From: Clostridia bacterium
GTDB taxonomy: Bacteria > Bacillota > Clostridia > Christensenellales > Aristaeellaceae
Direction of reading: 5' to 3'
Assembly (NCBI GenBank): GCA_017523615.1
Contig: JAFWWK010000229.1
Coordinates: 1 to 32,353, forward strand
Length of the DNA: 32,353 nucleotides
The first letter of the stretch is position 1; each line of letters starts with the position of its first letter. A model generated the notes under the pieces. It had not been told where the DNA came from. It worked only from the letters and a program-made list of their open reading frames with translations, and made no database searches. Position numbers and translations under genes: made by a program. Below, piece by piece: positions 25,866-32,353 of the stretch.

Positions 25866-27842
25866 ATGCTTTCTTTCTCCGCCCGTTCGGACGTTCTCAA
25901 TACCGAGTATCTTTCTTTAGAGGACCAGGGACTGACGGCGGCATGCGCCGTTATGCGGGGGGACGGAAAAGCGGATTCCCCGTTTATGCATCAGGTGACG
26001 ATCCGCAATGAGGGAAGAGTTCCTTGGAGCGGCGTGATCAAAGCGGATCTATCCTTCGAAGCGGGATCCCCCCGCTTTTTCATGCCGGGTTTCCTGTACG
26101 GGACCAACCGGGGAGAAGCGCCGCTGCAGACAAACAGCAAAGCGCCGAGGCTCAGGACGGGAGACGGGAACTTCCCCGCGTCATCCTGGTGGATGACCCG
26201 CAGCGACAGGCTGTCCCACCCGGGGGTGTTTGCCTTTGACGGGAAAAGGATCGTGGGACTTTGTGCGCCGCCCTATTTCCTGAAAACGGACGGCAGGATC
26301 GTTCCGTGGGCTCCGGGCGCGGGGGGCGAATGGCTGCAGTACGCCGGCTTCGGCTGCGATCTTGACGGAAAACGGATCAGCTATACCCTCGGTTATGAAA
26401 ACGCCCCATGGTTTTTCCTGGATTCCCATCATTATTCCCCACGTGCGCCGCTGTCCGGCAACCGTTTCCGCCTGGCGCCGGGAGAGGAAGTCTGTTTCAC
26501 GATCGCGGAGTTCAGCTATCCGGCAGCGAACGAAACCGGCCTGAATGCCGCCATCCGAAAGGTCTACAGCCTGTATCACGAGTCCCCCCGCCGGTGCCAG
26601 TCCCCGGGGACGGCCGTCCGGAGGATCGCGGAAGCCGTCGGGAGCGCGGCGTGGCTGCCCGGGTACAAGGCCTATGCCGGGTTTGTGTTCGACAAACCCG
26701 ACAGCCATGAAGTGCGCCTGCTGCCTTCCATCTCCTGGACCAACGGGCTGGCTGCCGCCGTTCCGATGCTGGAGGCGTCCCTGCGCCTGCATCGGGCGGA
26801 TCTCAGGGACCAGGCGCTGAAGTGCATCGGACATATTGTTAAAACAAGCTTGAATCCCCGGAACGGCCTTCCTTTCACGGCGGAGGTCGACGGCGTATGG
26901 TGCAACCGGGGGTGGTGGTATGACACGCAGCCCGTGCCCGGACATGCCGCATACCTGGTCGGCCAGGCCGTTTATCTGATCCTGAAGGGATATATTTTCG
27001 AAGAACGGCTTGCCGGGGAAAGGCATGAGGACTGGCTCGAATACGCCCGAAAAGTGCTTCTTGTGACGGAGGGGAGCCGGAGGGGAGATGGGGAATACCC
27101 GTATATCTTTTCCGAGGAAACCGGCGCGGGAGCGTGCTATGATTCCCTCTCCGGCGCATGGTGTATGGTGGCGGCGGCCCTGTACTGCGCGCTGAGCGGA
27201 GAGAGAGGGCTGATCGGGGACCTGATGCGCAGCGAGCGGTATTATTACCGTGCTTTTATCTCCCGTATGGAATGTTACGGAGGTCCCCTGGATATCGATA
27301 AGCAAACGGACTCGGAGGGGGTCCTGGCCTATATCCGTGCGGTCCGCTGGCTCCATGAGATCACGCGGGATGAGGAACTGCTGGACCACCTGAGGGACGC
27401 GCTGGAATATGAGTTCACGTTCAAGTTCTGCTATAATTCCCCGATCAAGGTCCCGCCGCTCAGCAGGATCAACTGGTCCAGCTGCGGCGGGAGCATCACC
27501 TCCGTGTGCAATCCCCATATCCATCCCATGTCCAGTTCGGTCATTGACGAGCTGAAGTACTATACGGAGCGGAGAGAAGATGATTATATCCGCTCAAGGC
27601 TGGAGGATACCGTGCTTTGGAGCTGCCAGGTGAGCAGCACCCGGGACGGGGAATATGATTACGGCAAAACTGGATGGATGAGCGAGCGCTTCTGCCACAG
27701 CGAAGGCCTCCTTACCGAAACCTACCCGGACGGAACACCCTCAAGCACATGGTTCGCCCTGATGCCCTGGGCCTGCGGATGCATCCTTGAGGGACTTGCG
27801 GGAGAATACTGGGAAACAGCGGTCTGCGCCGGCACTGAATGA
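25866..27842 (+). CDS. Unknown 658-residue protein, probable glycosidase-like fold
   Basis: I do not recognise this family. There is no signal peptide or membrane segment. The N-terminal 200 residues are rich in beta-type sequence (EGRVPWSGVIKADLSFEAG) and may be a beta-sandwich. The rest (about 230-650) is helical with regularly spaced aromatic residues (GHAAYLVGQAVYLILKGY, LSGAWCMVAAALYCAL, GVLAYIRAVRWLHEI) and looks like an alpha/alpha six-hairpin toroid as in several glycoside hydrolases and lyases. A conserved-looking NPHIHPM lies near residue 555. The start is the ATG at 25866 with GGAGGTGA 8 bases upstream; a GTG at 25848 opens the frame but lies inside that ribosome site. It follows the PHP gene by 8 bases. 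Confidence 0.65.
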   Translation: MLSFSARSDVLNTEYLSLEDQGLTAACAVMRGDGKADSPFMHQVTIRNEGRVPWSGVIKADLSFEAGSPRFFMPGFLYGTNRGEAPLQTNSKAPRLRTGDGNFPASSWWMTRSDRLSHPGVFAFDGKRIVGLCAPPYFLKTDGRIVPWAPGAGGEWLQYAGFGCDLDGKRISYTLGYENAPWFFLDSHHYSPRAPLSGNRFRLAPGEEVCFTIAEFSYPAANETGLNAAIRKVYSLYHESPRRCQSPGTAVRRIAEAVGSAAWLPGYKAYAGFVFDKPDSHEVRLLPSISWTNGLAAAVPMLEASLRLHRADLRDQALKCIGHIVKTSLNPRNGLPFTAEVDGVWCNRGWWYDTQPVPGHAAYLVGQAVYLILKGYIFEERLAGERHEDWLEYARKVLLVTEGSRRGDGEYPYIFSEETGAGACYDSLSGAWCMVAAALYCALSGERGLIGDLMRSERYYYRAFISRMECYGGPLDIDKQTDSEGVLAYIRAVRWLHEITRDEELLDHLRDALEYEFTFKFCYNSPIKVPPLSRINWSSCGGSITSVCNPHIHPMSSSVIDELKYYTERREDDYIRSRLEDTVLWSCQVSSTRDGEYDYGKTGWMSERFCHSEGLLTETYPDGTPSSTWFALMPWACGCILEGLAGEYWETAVCAGTE

Positions 27843-27875
27843 CCTGCCGGCAAACCGGGATCCTGCGGAGGCTTA

Positions 27876-28523
27876 ATGAAAACGCTGATACTGAACGGCT
27901 CCCCGAGGAAAAACGGCGACACGGCCGGCCTGATCAGGGAAGTGGCGGGAAAACTGACCGGGGAATGCAAAATCATCGACGCGTATACCTGCGGTATTTC
28001 ACCCTGCATCGACTGCCGGTACTGCTGGAAACACAGCGGCTGCGCGATCAACGATGAAATGCAGCAGGTGTATGGATACATCCGGGAATGCGACAACATC
28101 GTCATCGCATCGCCTGTGTATTTTTCGGAACTGACGGGAAAACTGCTGGACCTGGGAAGCAGACTGCAGACGTTTTACTGCGCGTCCGCTTTCCGGAAGG
28201 AGAAGCCCGCCGTCAAGCCGAAGAAAGGCGCGGTCATACTGGTCGGAGGCGGCGACGGCCGTATGGACAAGGCTTACGGCACGGCATGCATTCTTTTACG
28301 CCAGATGAACTGCCGCCTGATCCATCCTCCGGTATGCAGCCACAATACAAATACGCTGCCGGCGTCTGAAGACAGGAACGCGATCCTCGGAACGCGGAGC
28401 ATCGTCCGATTCTTTGAGGAAGGGGGCCCTGAGGACGCTGAAAAAAGCGGGGTTGGGCCTGCGGCAGGCCGAACACCCGGCGGGGATCAGCCGCGGGACC
28501 GTTCAAAAGGCATAAACGAATGA
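27876..28523 (+). CDS. Flavodoxin-like iron-sulfur flavoprotein family, odd C-terminus
   Basis: A NADPH-dependent FMN reductase/flavodoxin-fold protein of 215 residues. The FMN loop GSPRKNGDTAGLI is at residues 8-20. A compact CX2CX2CX5C motif (CIDCRYCWKHSGC) is at about residues 45-57, matching the iron-sulfur flavoprotein (Isf) cluster motif. A second flavin-contact motif is ASPVYFSELTG. The normal family end is reached near GTRSIVRFF; the last 40 residues look like read-through of unrelated DNA. In the +1 frame the same DNA gives ALRTLKKAGLGLRQAEHPAG then ISRGTVQKA and a stop at 28513-28515, which looks like a helix-turn-helix tail. A one-base change in the G-run 28422-28426 would join them. 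A GCGGAGG-like site sits before the ATG. Confidence 0.8.
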   Translation: MKTLILNGSPRKNGDTAGLIREVAGKLTGECKIIDAYTCGISPCIDCRYCWKHSGCAINDEMQQVYGYIRECDNIVIASPVYFSELTGKLLDLGSRLQTFYCASAFRKEKPAVKPKKGAVILVGGGDGRMDKAYGTACILLRQMNCRLIHPPVCSHNTNTLPASEDRNAILGTRSIVRFFEEGGPEDAEKSGVGPAAGRTPGGDQPRDRSKGINE

Positions 28524-28610
28524 CGGACAAAACAGGACCGAAGACTCACTTGCTCGAACATCAACGGTGAAAGCTTCGTCAGCACCGTGAAATAAAGGAG
28601 GCAGCAAACC

Positions 28611-30323
28611 ATGTCTGGATTCATTTCCGCATTGATCAAACAGCGCAAGGACGCCAAAAAGGCCCAGCCGGATACCAACGGCAGGCTCAGGGAGATCATC
28701 GGGATCATCAGGAAACAGAATTTCGACAACGGGATCACGCCGGAGGTCGTCGTGAACCTCCTGGAGGACCTGGGACCGACCTATGTCAAGATCGGGCAGA
28801 TCGCTTCGCAGCAGGCGGAATACATTCCCGCCGACTACTGCAACGCCCTGGCAGGGCTGCGTTCGAAGGTGGCGCCTATGGACATCGCCACCGTCCGCGG
28901 GCAGATCGAAAAGTACCTGGGCAAGCCGGTGGAGGAGCTATTCGCCTCCTTCGATGAAAAGCCATTGGGTTCTGCGTCCATCGCGCAGGTACACCGCGCG
29001 ACCCTGTTCGACGGCACCGTGGTCGCGGTCAAGGTACGCCGCCCCGGCATTGTCGATACCGTCGCCAGGGATTTCGCGCTCATCGAAAAGGTGCTCGATA
29101 CATTCTTCAAGAAGGACGCGGGCGGGTTTGATATCAAGAGCCTGATCGTGGAATTGGAGAACACCTCGAAGGCTGAGCTCGACCTGACCAATGAGGCGGA
29201 GAATCTGGACCGTTTCTGGCGGAACAATACCGGCCGCGAGAAGGTGGAAAGCCCGAAATGTTACCGGGAACTCACATGCGAGGCCGTCCTGACCGAGAGC
29301 TTTGTCACGGGCAGGGAGGTCAGCGACACAGCCTACCTGGACACGCTGGACGAGGATGAGCGCGAACGCCTGGCCGCGCTGGTCGCGGACAACTTCGCCG
29401 ATCAGGTGCTGAAGGACGGCTTCTATCATGCCGACCCGCACTCCGGAAACGTGCTGATCAAGAAAGCTTCCGGCAAGGCTGCCGCGGACGACGAAGCCGC
29501 GGAGGATGGGGGCAAAGTGCCGCTGCCCGAGCACGCCATCGAATGGATCGATTTCGGTATGATGGGCACGCTCTCCACGAAGCAGCGCCAGCTGCTCATC
29601 GACATCGTGACCAACGTGGTGATGAAGGATGCCTACGGCCTCAAGCGCACAGTGCTGCAGATAGCGCAGCCCCAGGGCGAGATCGACCATGGCGCGATGC
29701 TGGAGATGTGCGAGAACATGTGCGGGCAGGTCAGCGGCGGCGACTTCGGTGATTTTGACCTGGGGGACCTCATGGGTACCATCCTGGGCGGCCTGCAGGA
29801 GGAAAACTACAAGGTAGACCCGTTCCTGACCAACCTCGCCCGCGGTATTGTCGCGGTGGAGGGCACCGTCAAGACCCTGAGCCCGAAGGTCAACATCCTC
29901 AACTACTTCACCGACAAGGTCGGCGGAGCAATGAATTTCAGCCTGAACCTCGAGCATCCGGAGGAAATGAACCCGGAGATCGCAATGAAGCTGATCCAGC
30001 TTGCCAACGGACTGACAAATTCCGCGATCAAGACAGCGGATACCCTCGACATGCTGGAAAAGGGACAGATCAAGGTCCGCACCGATATGGGTTTCGAGGA
30101 GAAGGCGCTCGACAGCATCAACCGGATCGTGAACTACCTTGTCCGGACCATGATCATTGTGGCCGTCCTTATCGGCTCCTGCCTATTGTGCACTGCCTCG
30201 GCCCTCAGCGGCGATGGCGTGGCTGCGATGACGATCGTTTTCCGGGGCATCGGTTTTGTCGGCATCGTCGTCAGCCTTTTCCTTGCGCAGCGACTGTTCC
30301 GTGAGATGAAAAAGGGTAAATAA
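28611..30323 (+). CDS. AarF/ABC1/UbiB kinase-like family protein
   Basis: A 570-residue ABC1 atypical kinase-like protein. It shows the family KxGQ-type helix (VKIGQIASQQ), the Ala-rich loop GSASIAQVHRA, the lysine of VAVKVRRPG, EAENLDRFW, the catalytic-loop HADPHSGNVL and IDFGMMGTL. A 35-residue insert rich in Ala/Glu/Asp (after NVLIKK) precedes the DFG motif. The last 60 residues hold two hydrophobic helices, so it is membrane anchored. In other bacteria such proteins support quinone or lipid metabolism; here the partner is unknown. AGGAGG is 9 bases upstream of the ATG and an ACGGTG/CACCGT hairpin (28564-28588) lies just before it. No ubi/menaquinone genes are near. Confidence 0.9.
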   Translation: MSGFISALIKQRKDAKKAQPDTNGRLREIIGIIRKQNFDNGITPEVVVNLLEDLGPTYVKIGQIASQQAEYIPADYCNALAGLRSKVAPMDIATVRGQIEKYLGKPVEELFASFDEKPLGSASIAQVHRATLFDGTVVAVKVRRPGIVDTVARDFALIEKVLDTFFKKDAGGFDIKSLIVELENTSKAELDLTNEAENLDRFWRNNTGREKVESPKCYRELTCEAVLTESFVTGREVSDTAYLDTLDEDERERLAALVADNFADQVLKDGFYHADPHSGNVLIKKASGKAAADDEAAEDGGKVPLPEHAIEWIDFGMMGTLSTKQRQLLIDIVTNVVMKDAYGLKRTVLQIAQPQGEIDHGAMLEMCENMCGQVSGGDFGDFDLGDLMGTILGGLQEENYKVDPFLTNLARGIVAVEGTVKTLSPKVNILNYFTDKVGGAMNFSLNLEHPEEMNPEIAMKLIQLANGLTNSAIKTADTLDMLEKGQIKVRTDMGFEEKALDSINRIVNYLVRTMIIVAVLIGSCLLCTASALSGDGVAAMTIVFRGIGFVGIVVSLFLAQRLFREMKKGK

Positions 30324-30528
30324 ACGATAAGCGAAGAATGATCAAACCGGGGGACGGCGACGGAAAACGGACGGCGCGTGGAACACGGGCACGCAGGCGC
30401 TGCCCCCCGGGATCGACCTGCTATAAAAAAGAAAAACCGTATGCAGGAGTGAAGGGATGCTGCGGTAGGAGCGCAGGCGAATACCTTCGGGGTTTCATGC
30501 AGATCAAGGTGTGCGAGGATACCGCTAT

Positions 30529-31038
30529 ATGGTGACAAAGCATGTGATCGTCCTTCCTTATGACGAACAATGGGAACGGGATTTCCTGAAAATAAAGGAT
30601 GAGATCCGGGACGCTCTGGGACAGCTGGCTATTTCGATCGAGCATGTCGGCAGCACGTCTGTGCGCGGCTTGTCCGCCAAGCCGATCATCGATATAGATG
30701 TCGTCATTGACGGTTCCGCCCTGGATCCCGTCATAGCTTCCCTGGAAAGGATCGGTTATCGGCATGAAGGCGACCTTGGCATCCCCGGCCGGGAGGCATT
30801 CAAGTATGAGGGCAAGGACCACCTGCGGAAGCATCATCTGTATGTGTGTCCCGGGGATTCCGCCGAACTGAAAAGGCATATCGCTTTCAGGGATTACCTG
30901 CGCTGCCACCCTGAGGCTGTGCGTGAGTACAGCCTGGTGAAAGAAGAAGGCGCAAAGCTCTATCCATACGACATTGAGAAGTATATCGAACACAAAACGC
31001 CCTTCATCGAAAAGGTCTATATGGAGATCGGCATATGA
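30529..31038 (+). CDS. GrpB family protein (UPF0157)
   Basis: A 169-residue GrpB-family protein, a member of the nucleotidyltransferase-like superfamily with no settled function. The characteristic IEHVGSTSVRGLSAKPIIDI and GYRHEGDLGIPGREAF motifs, HHLYVCPGDSAELKRHI and the RDYLRCHPE segment are all present. The start is the ATG at 30529 with GAGG about 11 bases upstream; a GTG at 30511 is also open. The family turns up as a domain in dephospho-CoA kinases, but this is a stand-alone copy. It ends 50 bases from the convergent unknown gene. Confidence 0.9.
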   Translation: MVTKHVIVLPYDEQWERDFLKIKDEIRDALGQLAISIEHVGSTSVRGLSAKPIIDIDVVIDGSALDPVIASLERIGYRHEGDLGIPGREAFKYEGKDHLRKHHLYVCPGDSAELKRHIAFRDYLRCHPEAVREYSLVKEEGAKLYPYDIEKYIEHKTPFIEKVYMEIGI

Positions 31039-31088
31039 CGTATTCCTGTCGATGATAAGCGGGACCATGCGCCTGCATTTCCAGACGG

Positions 31089-31952
31089 CTATGCCCCGGC
31101 CATTGATCGGGGTGCGGGCAGTACCCATGCCGCGTCCTTTTCAGGGGCCGCGGAGGCCCCTGAGCGCTCTGAACTGCCGTATACCATAAGGTCATACTGT
31201 CCGCCGCGGCAGGCAAAAACACCGGGGATCTCTCCCCGGCGGATCGCTTTGCGCACGCGGTTCCTGTCATGCTTTTCCCGCTCGCGGACATTGTGTTCCC
31301 ACTGACGGGTGTATTTGTGTTCCTTCCAACCGGTGCCGCGGCGGGCCCTATGTTCAAACCAGTCCCAGTCGCTTACATCTCTCGCGGTGGTTTTGAGTTT
31401 TCCCCGGGGTTCCCATTTTGCGATGAAGCTGCCCTCATCGTCGTACAGATCCTCAGGGACGATGCCGTGGATATAGAAGCCGACGCGGCCGCCCCGGTGT
31501 CCGCGGTGCTTCCTGCGCCCGGGGCTGAAGAAGAACCGCGGCGCGCTCTGAACGTCCCCCGTGTCCCCGTGCAGCACCGCCGCCGTTACATCGGGAAGGA
31601 AAAGGCGCGCATCCACGGTACTTCCACCAGCGTCATGAAACCACCAATCCCAGGTTTCCTCGATCCTGCCGTACCAGTGCGCATCCTTCACGGAATACCA
31701 GCCCTCCATGGCCACCCAGGTGCGGGCAGGACGTCCTATGGCTGCCTGACGGTCAATGACGCTGTTGACCCACCGGGCCGGGTCGGCATATCCGAAGGTC
31801 TTGGTATGGCGAGCCAGAAACTTTACCAGCTCGCCGCTGTCTTCAAACACCCGTTCCTTTCCGTCGGGGGCGATCCTCCAGGCCCGGGTGGTCCTGTCAT
31901 ATTCCGTCACAGGGGTCATGAAGATGCGCAGGTCTTCCTGTACAATGAACAT
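31089..31952 (-). CDS. Unknown protein (287 residues), Trp-rich then strongly basic
   Basis: I do not recognise this protein. The N-terminal half has many Trp and Tyr residues (TWDWWFHDAGGSTVDARLFL, WYSVKDAHWYGRI) and no signal peptide. The C-terminal half is basic (RKHRGHRGGRVGF, then a run of Arg, Lys and His near 200-255) and could bind nucleic acid. It ends in a short Ala/Ser/Pro-rich tail. The ATG at 31952 is used, but the best GGAGG site (31969-31973) is 16 bases upstream, longer than usual, and sits in a structured leader. Another ATG lies 33 bases further in. The gene has its own extended -10 promoter and an operator-like palindrome about 180 bases upstream of its ATG. Confidence 0.6.
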   Translation of the reverse strand: MFIVQEDLRIFMTPVTEYDRTTRAWRIAPDGKERVFEDSGELVKFLARHTKTFGYADPARWVNSVIDRQAAIGRPARTWVAMEGWYSVKDAHWYGRIEETWDWWFHDAGGSTVDARLFLPDVTAAVLHGDTGDVQSAPRFFFSPGRRKHRGHRGGRVGFYIHGIVPEDLYDDEGSFIAKWEPRGKLKTTARDVSDWDWFEHRARRGTGWKEHKYTRQWEHNVREREKHDRNRVRKAIRRGEIPGVFACRGGQYDLMVYGSSERSGASAAPEKDAAWVLPAPRSMAGA

Positions 31953-32106
31953 TGTCGTGATCGGGTCCCCTCCGGTGAGGCGGCTTTGCGGGGGACCGGC
32001 TCCCCAAATTATTGAGCCTCACGATCGGCCGCAGGTATAAAACGCGGTCCTGAACATGACTCAAACGTCCTTTCAGTCTGACCGAACGGCTTTCCGGGAC
32101 AGTCTC
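31953..32106 (-). promoter_or_regulatory. Structured leader with crossing helices before the unknown gene
   Basis: On the minus transcript, GTGAGGC/GCCTCAC (31975-31981 with 32016-32022), GGTCCCC/GGGGACC (31964-31970 with 31991-31997) and TCGTGA/TCACGA (31955-31960 with 32019-32024) are all perfect. The first two cross, so they are a pseudoknot or alternatives, and the third competes with the first. The GGAGG site lies within the second. It is a candidate translation control element, without a match to a class I know. Confidence 0.45.
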
Positions 32107-32153
32107 AGTATAACAGGATCCCGTGTAAAAACACATTAAACCGATGGTTTAAT
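32107..32153 (-). promoter_or_regulatory. Extended -10 promoter with an operator-like palindrome
   Basis: TGTTATACT (extended -10, hexamer 32107-32112) lies upstream of the unknown gene without a clear -35. A perfect 8-bp inverted repeat, ATTAAACC-gat-GGTTTAAT (32135-32153), sits just upstream at the -35 position and is likely a repressor or activator site. Confidence 0.55.
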
Positions 32154-32353
32154 CATCCGGGCATTTCGCGGGAGGATAAGATCGGGGTGCAGGGGCAACG
32201 CCCCATATGCACTAACTTAAAATACAAGTCATTTGTAATGGTCGCGCTTTTCGACGTTTTTCAACACATAATCCTTTAAGCATTCGCAGCAACGCCATCC
32301 GTGAATCAGTCAAATTTGTTACAAGCAGCAAGCTGACCATTTTCATTTCCCTC
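32154..32353. other. AT-richer end of the window, no supported gene
   Basis: The last 200 bases are noticeably lower in GC than the rest. A GTGCA-GGGGC-AAC-GCCCC-TGCAC hairpin lies at 32188-32213. On the minus strand a short frame ending at 32229 encodes HGWRCCECLKDYVLKNVEKR before a stop, resembling the tail of a Cys-containing protein, but it is too short to call. Confidence 0.3.

Noticed and set aside
30324-30528. Possible small gene or promoter in the AarF-GrpB gap
   Set aside because: A TATAAA-like stretch near 30420 has no good -35 partner, and the short open frame there has no family features.
31897-32136. Minus-strand short frame across the leader
   Set aside because: Its ATG lies in the palindrome and the frame runs through the promoter and leader. 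No ribosome site or homology.
32229-32309. Minus-strand 25-codon fragment with CxxC at the window end
   Set aside because: It looks like a protein tail, but it is stopped just upstream and is too short to support as a gene or pseudogene.
1-32353. CRISPR arrays, rRNA, tRNA, integrases and phage genes
   Set aside because: No repeat-spacer pattern, no cloverleaf or rRNA-like sequence, and no intact integrase, transposase or phage structural gene was seen in reading.

Overview
The window (about 32 kb) looks like chromosome of a high-GC, gut- or rumen-type Clostridia member (Bacillota). The grounds are a yidD-yidC-jag cluster, a DUF4364 protein fused into an operon with ispDF, a YitT-family membrane protein, an ECF transporter S component, a PucR/CdaR-type regulator, strong AGGAGG ribosome binding sites, and sigma-A style promoters (a perfect TTGACA-17-TATAAT at 8722-8750). 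The species cannot be fixed from the sequence alone. I saw no phage, CRISPR array, rRNA or tRNA, and no intact insertion sequence.

Layout. 1-2.4 kb: the end of yidD, then yidC and khpB/jag (membrane protein insertion and RNA binding), closed by a terminator. 2.4-2.9 kb: a small P-loop kinase whose 3' end appears frameshifted. 3.0-8.6 kb, minus strand: DUF4364, ispDF (isoprenoid precursors), a HerA-like ATPase, pfkA (glycolysis) and a YitT-family membrane protein. 8.6-11.8 kb, plus strand, from a divergent promoter: a structured leader, an ECF S component (probably for pantothenate), coaX, a 36-residue membrane protein and hom (threonine/methionine branch). 11.8-14.3 kb: a PucR-type regulator and an S41 C-terminal processing protease, ending in a strong terminator.

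14.3-18.2 kb: a fumarylacetoacetate hydrolase-family enzyme (minus), a hexapeptide O-acetyltransferase (plus), then two tandem paralogous secreted proteins with Ig-like C-terminal domains. 18.2-20.2 kb, minus: a 669-residue protein with an SseB-like C-terminus. 20.4-28.5 kb, plus: an apparent transcription unit starting with an MMPL/RND-type transporter and continuing with a GH3 beta-glycosidase, a PHP-domain protein, an unrecognised 658-residue protein and a flavodoxin-like iron-sulfur protein. The three middle genes are packed within 8 bases of each other and probably act together on a glycoside. 28.6-31.0 kb: an AarF/ABC1/UbiB-type kinase-like protein and a GrpB-family protein. 31.1-32.1 kb, minus: an unknown gene behind an operator-like palindrome and a long structured leader. 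The last 200 bases are AT-richer and hold no supportable gene.

The least-explained items are two leaders with mutually exclusive helices (8751-8922 and 31953-32106), the GH3/PHP/unknown-protein cassette, the overlooked small membrane protein between coaX and hom, and the Ig-domain pair.
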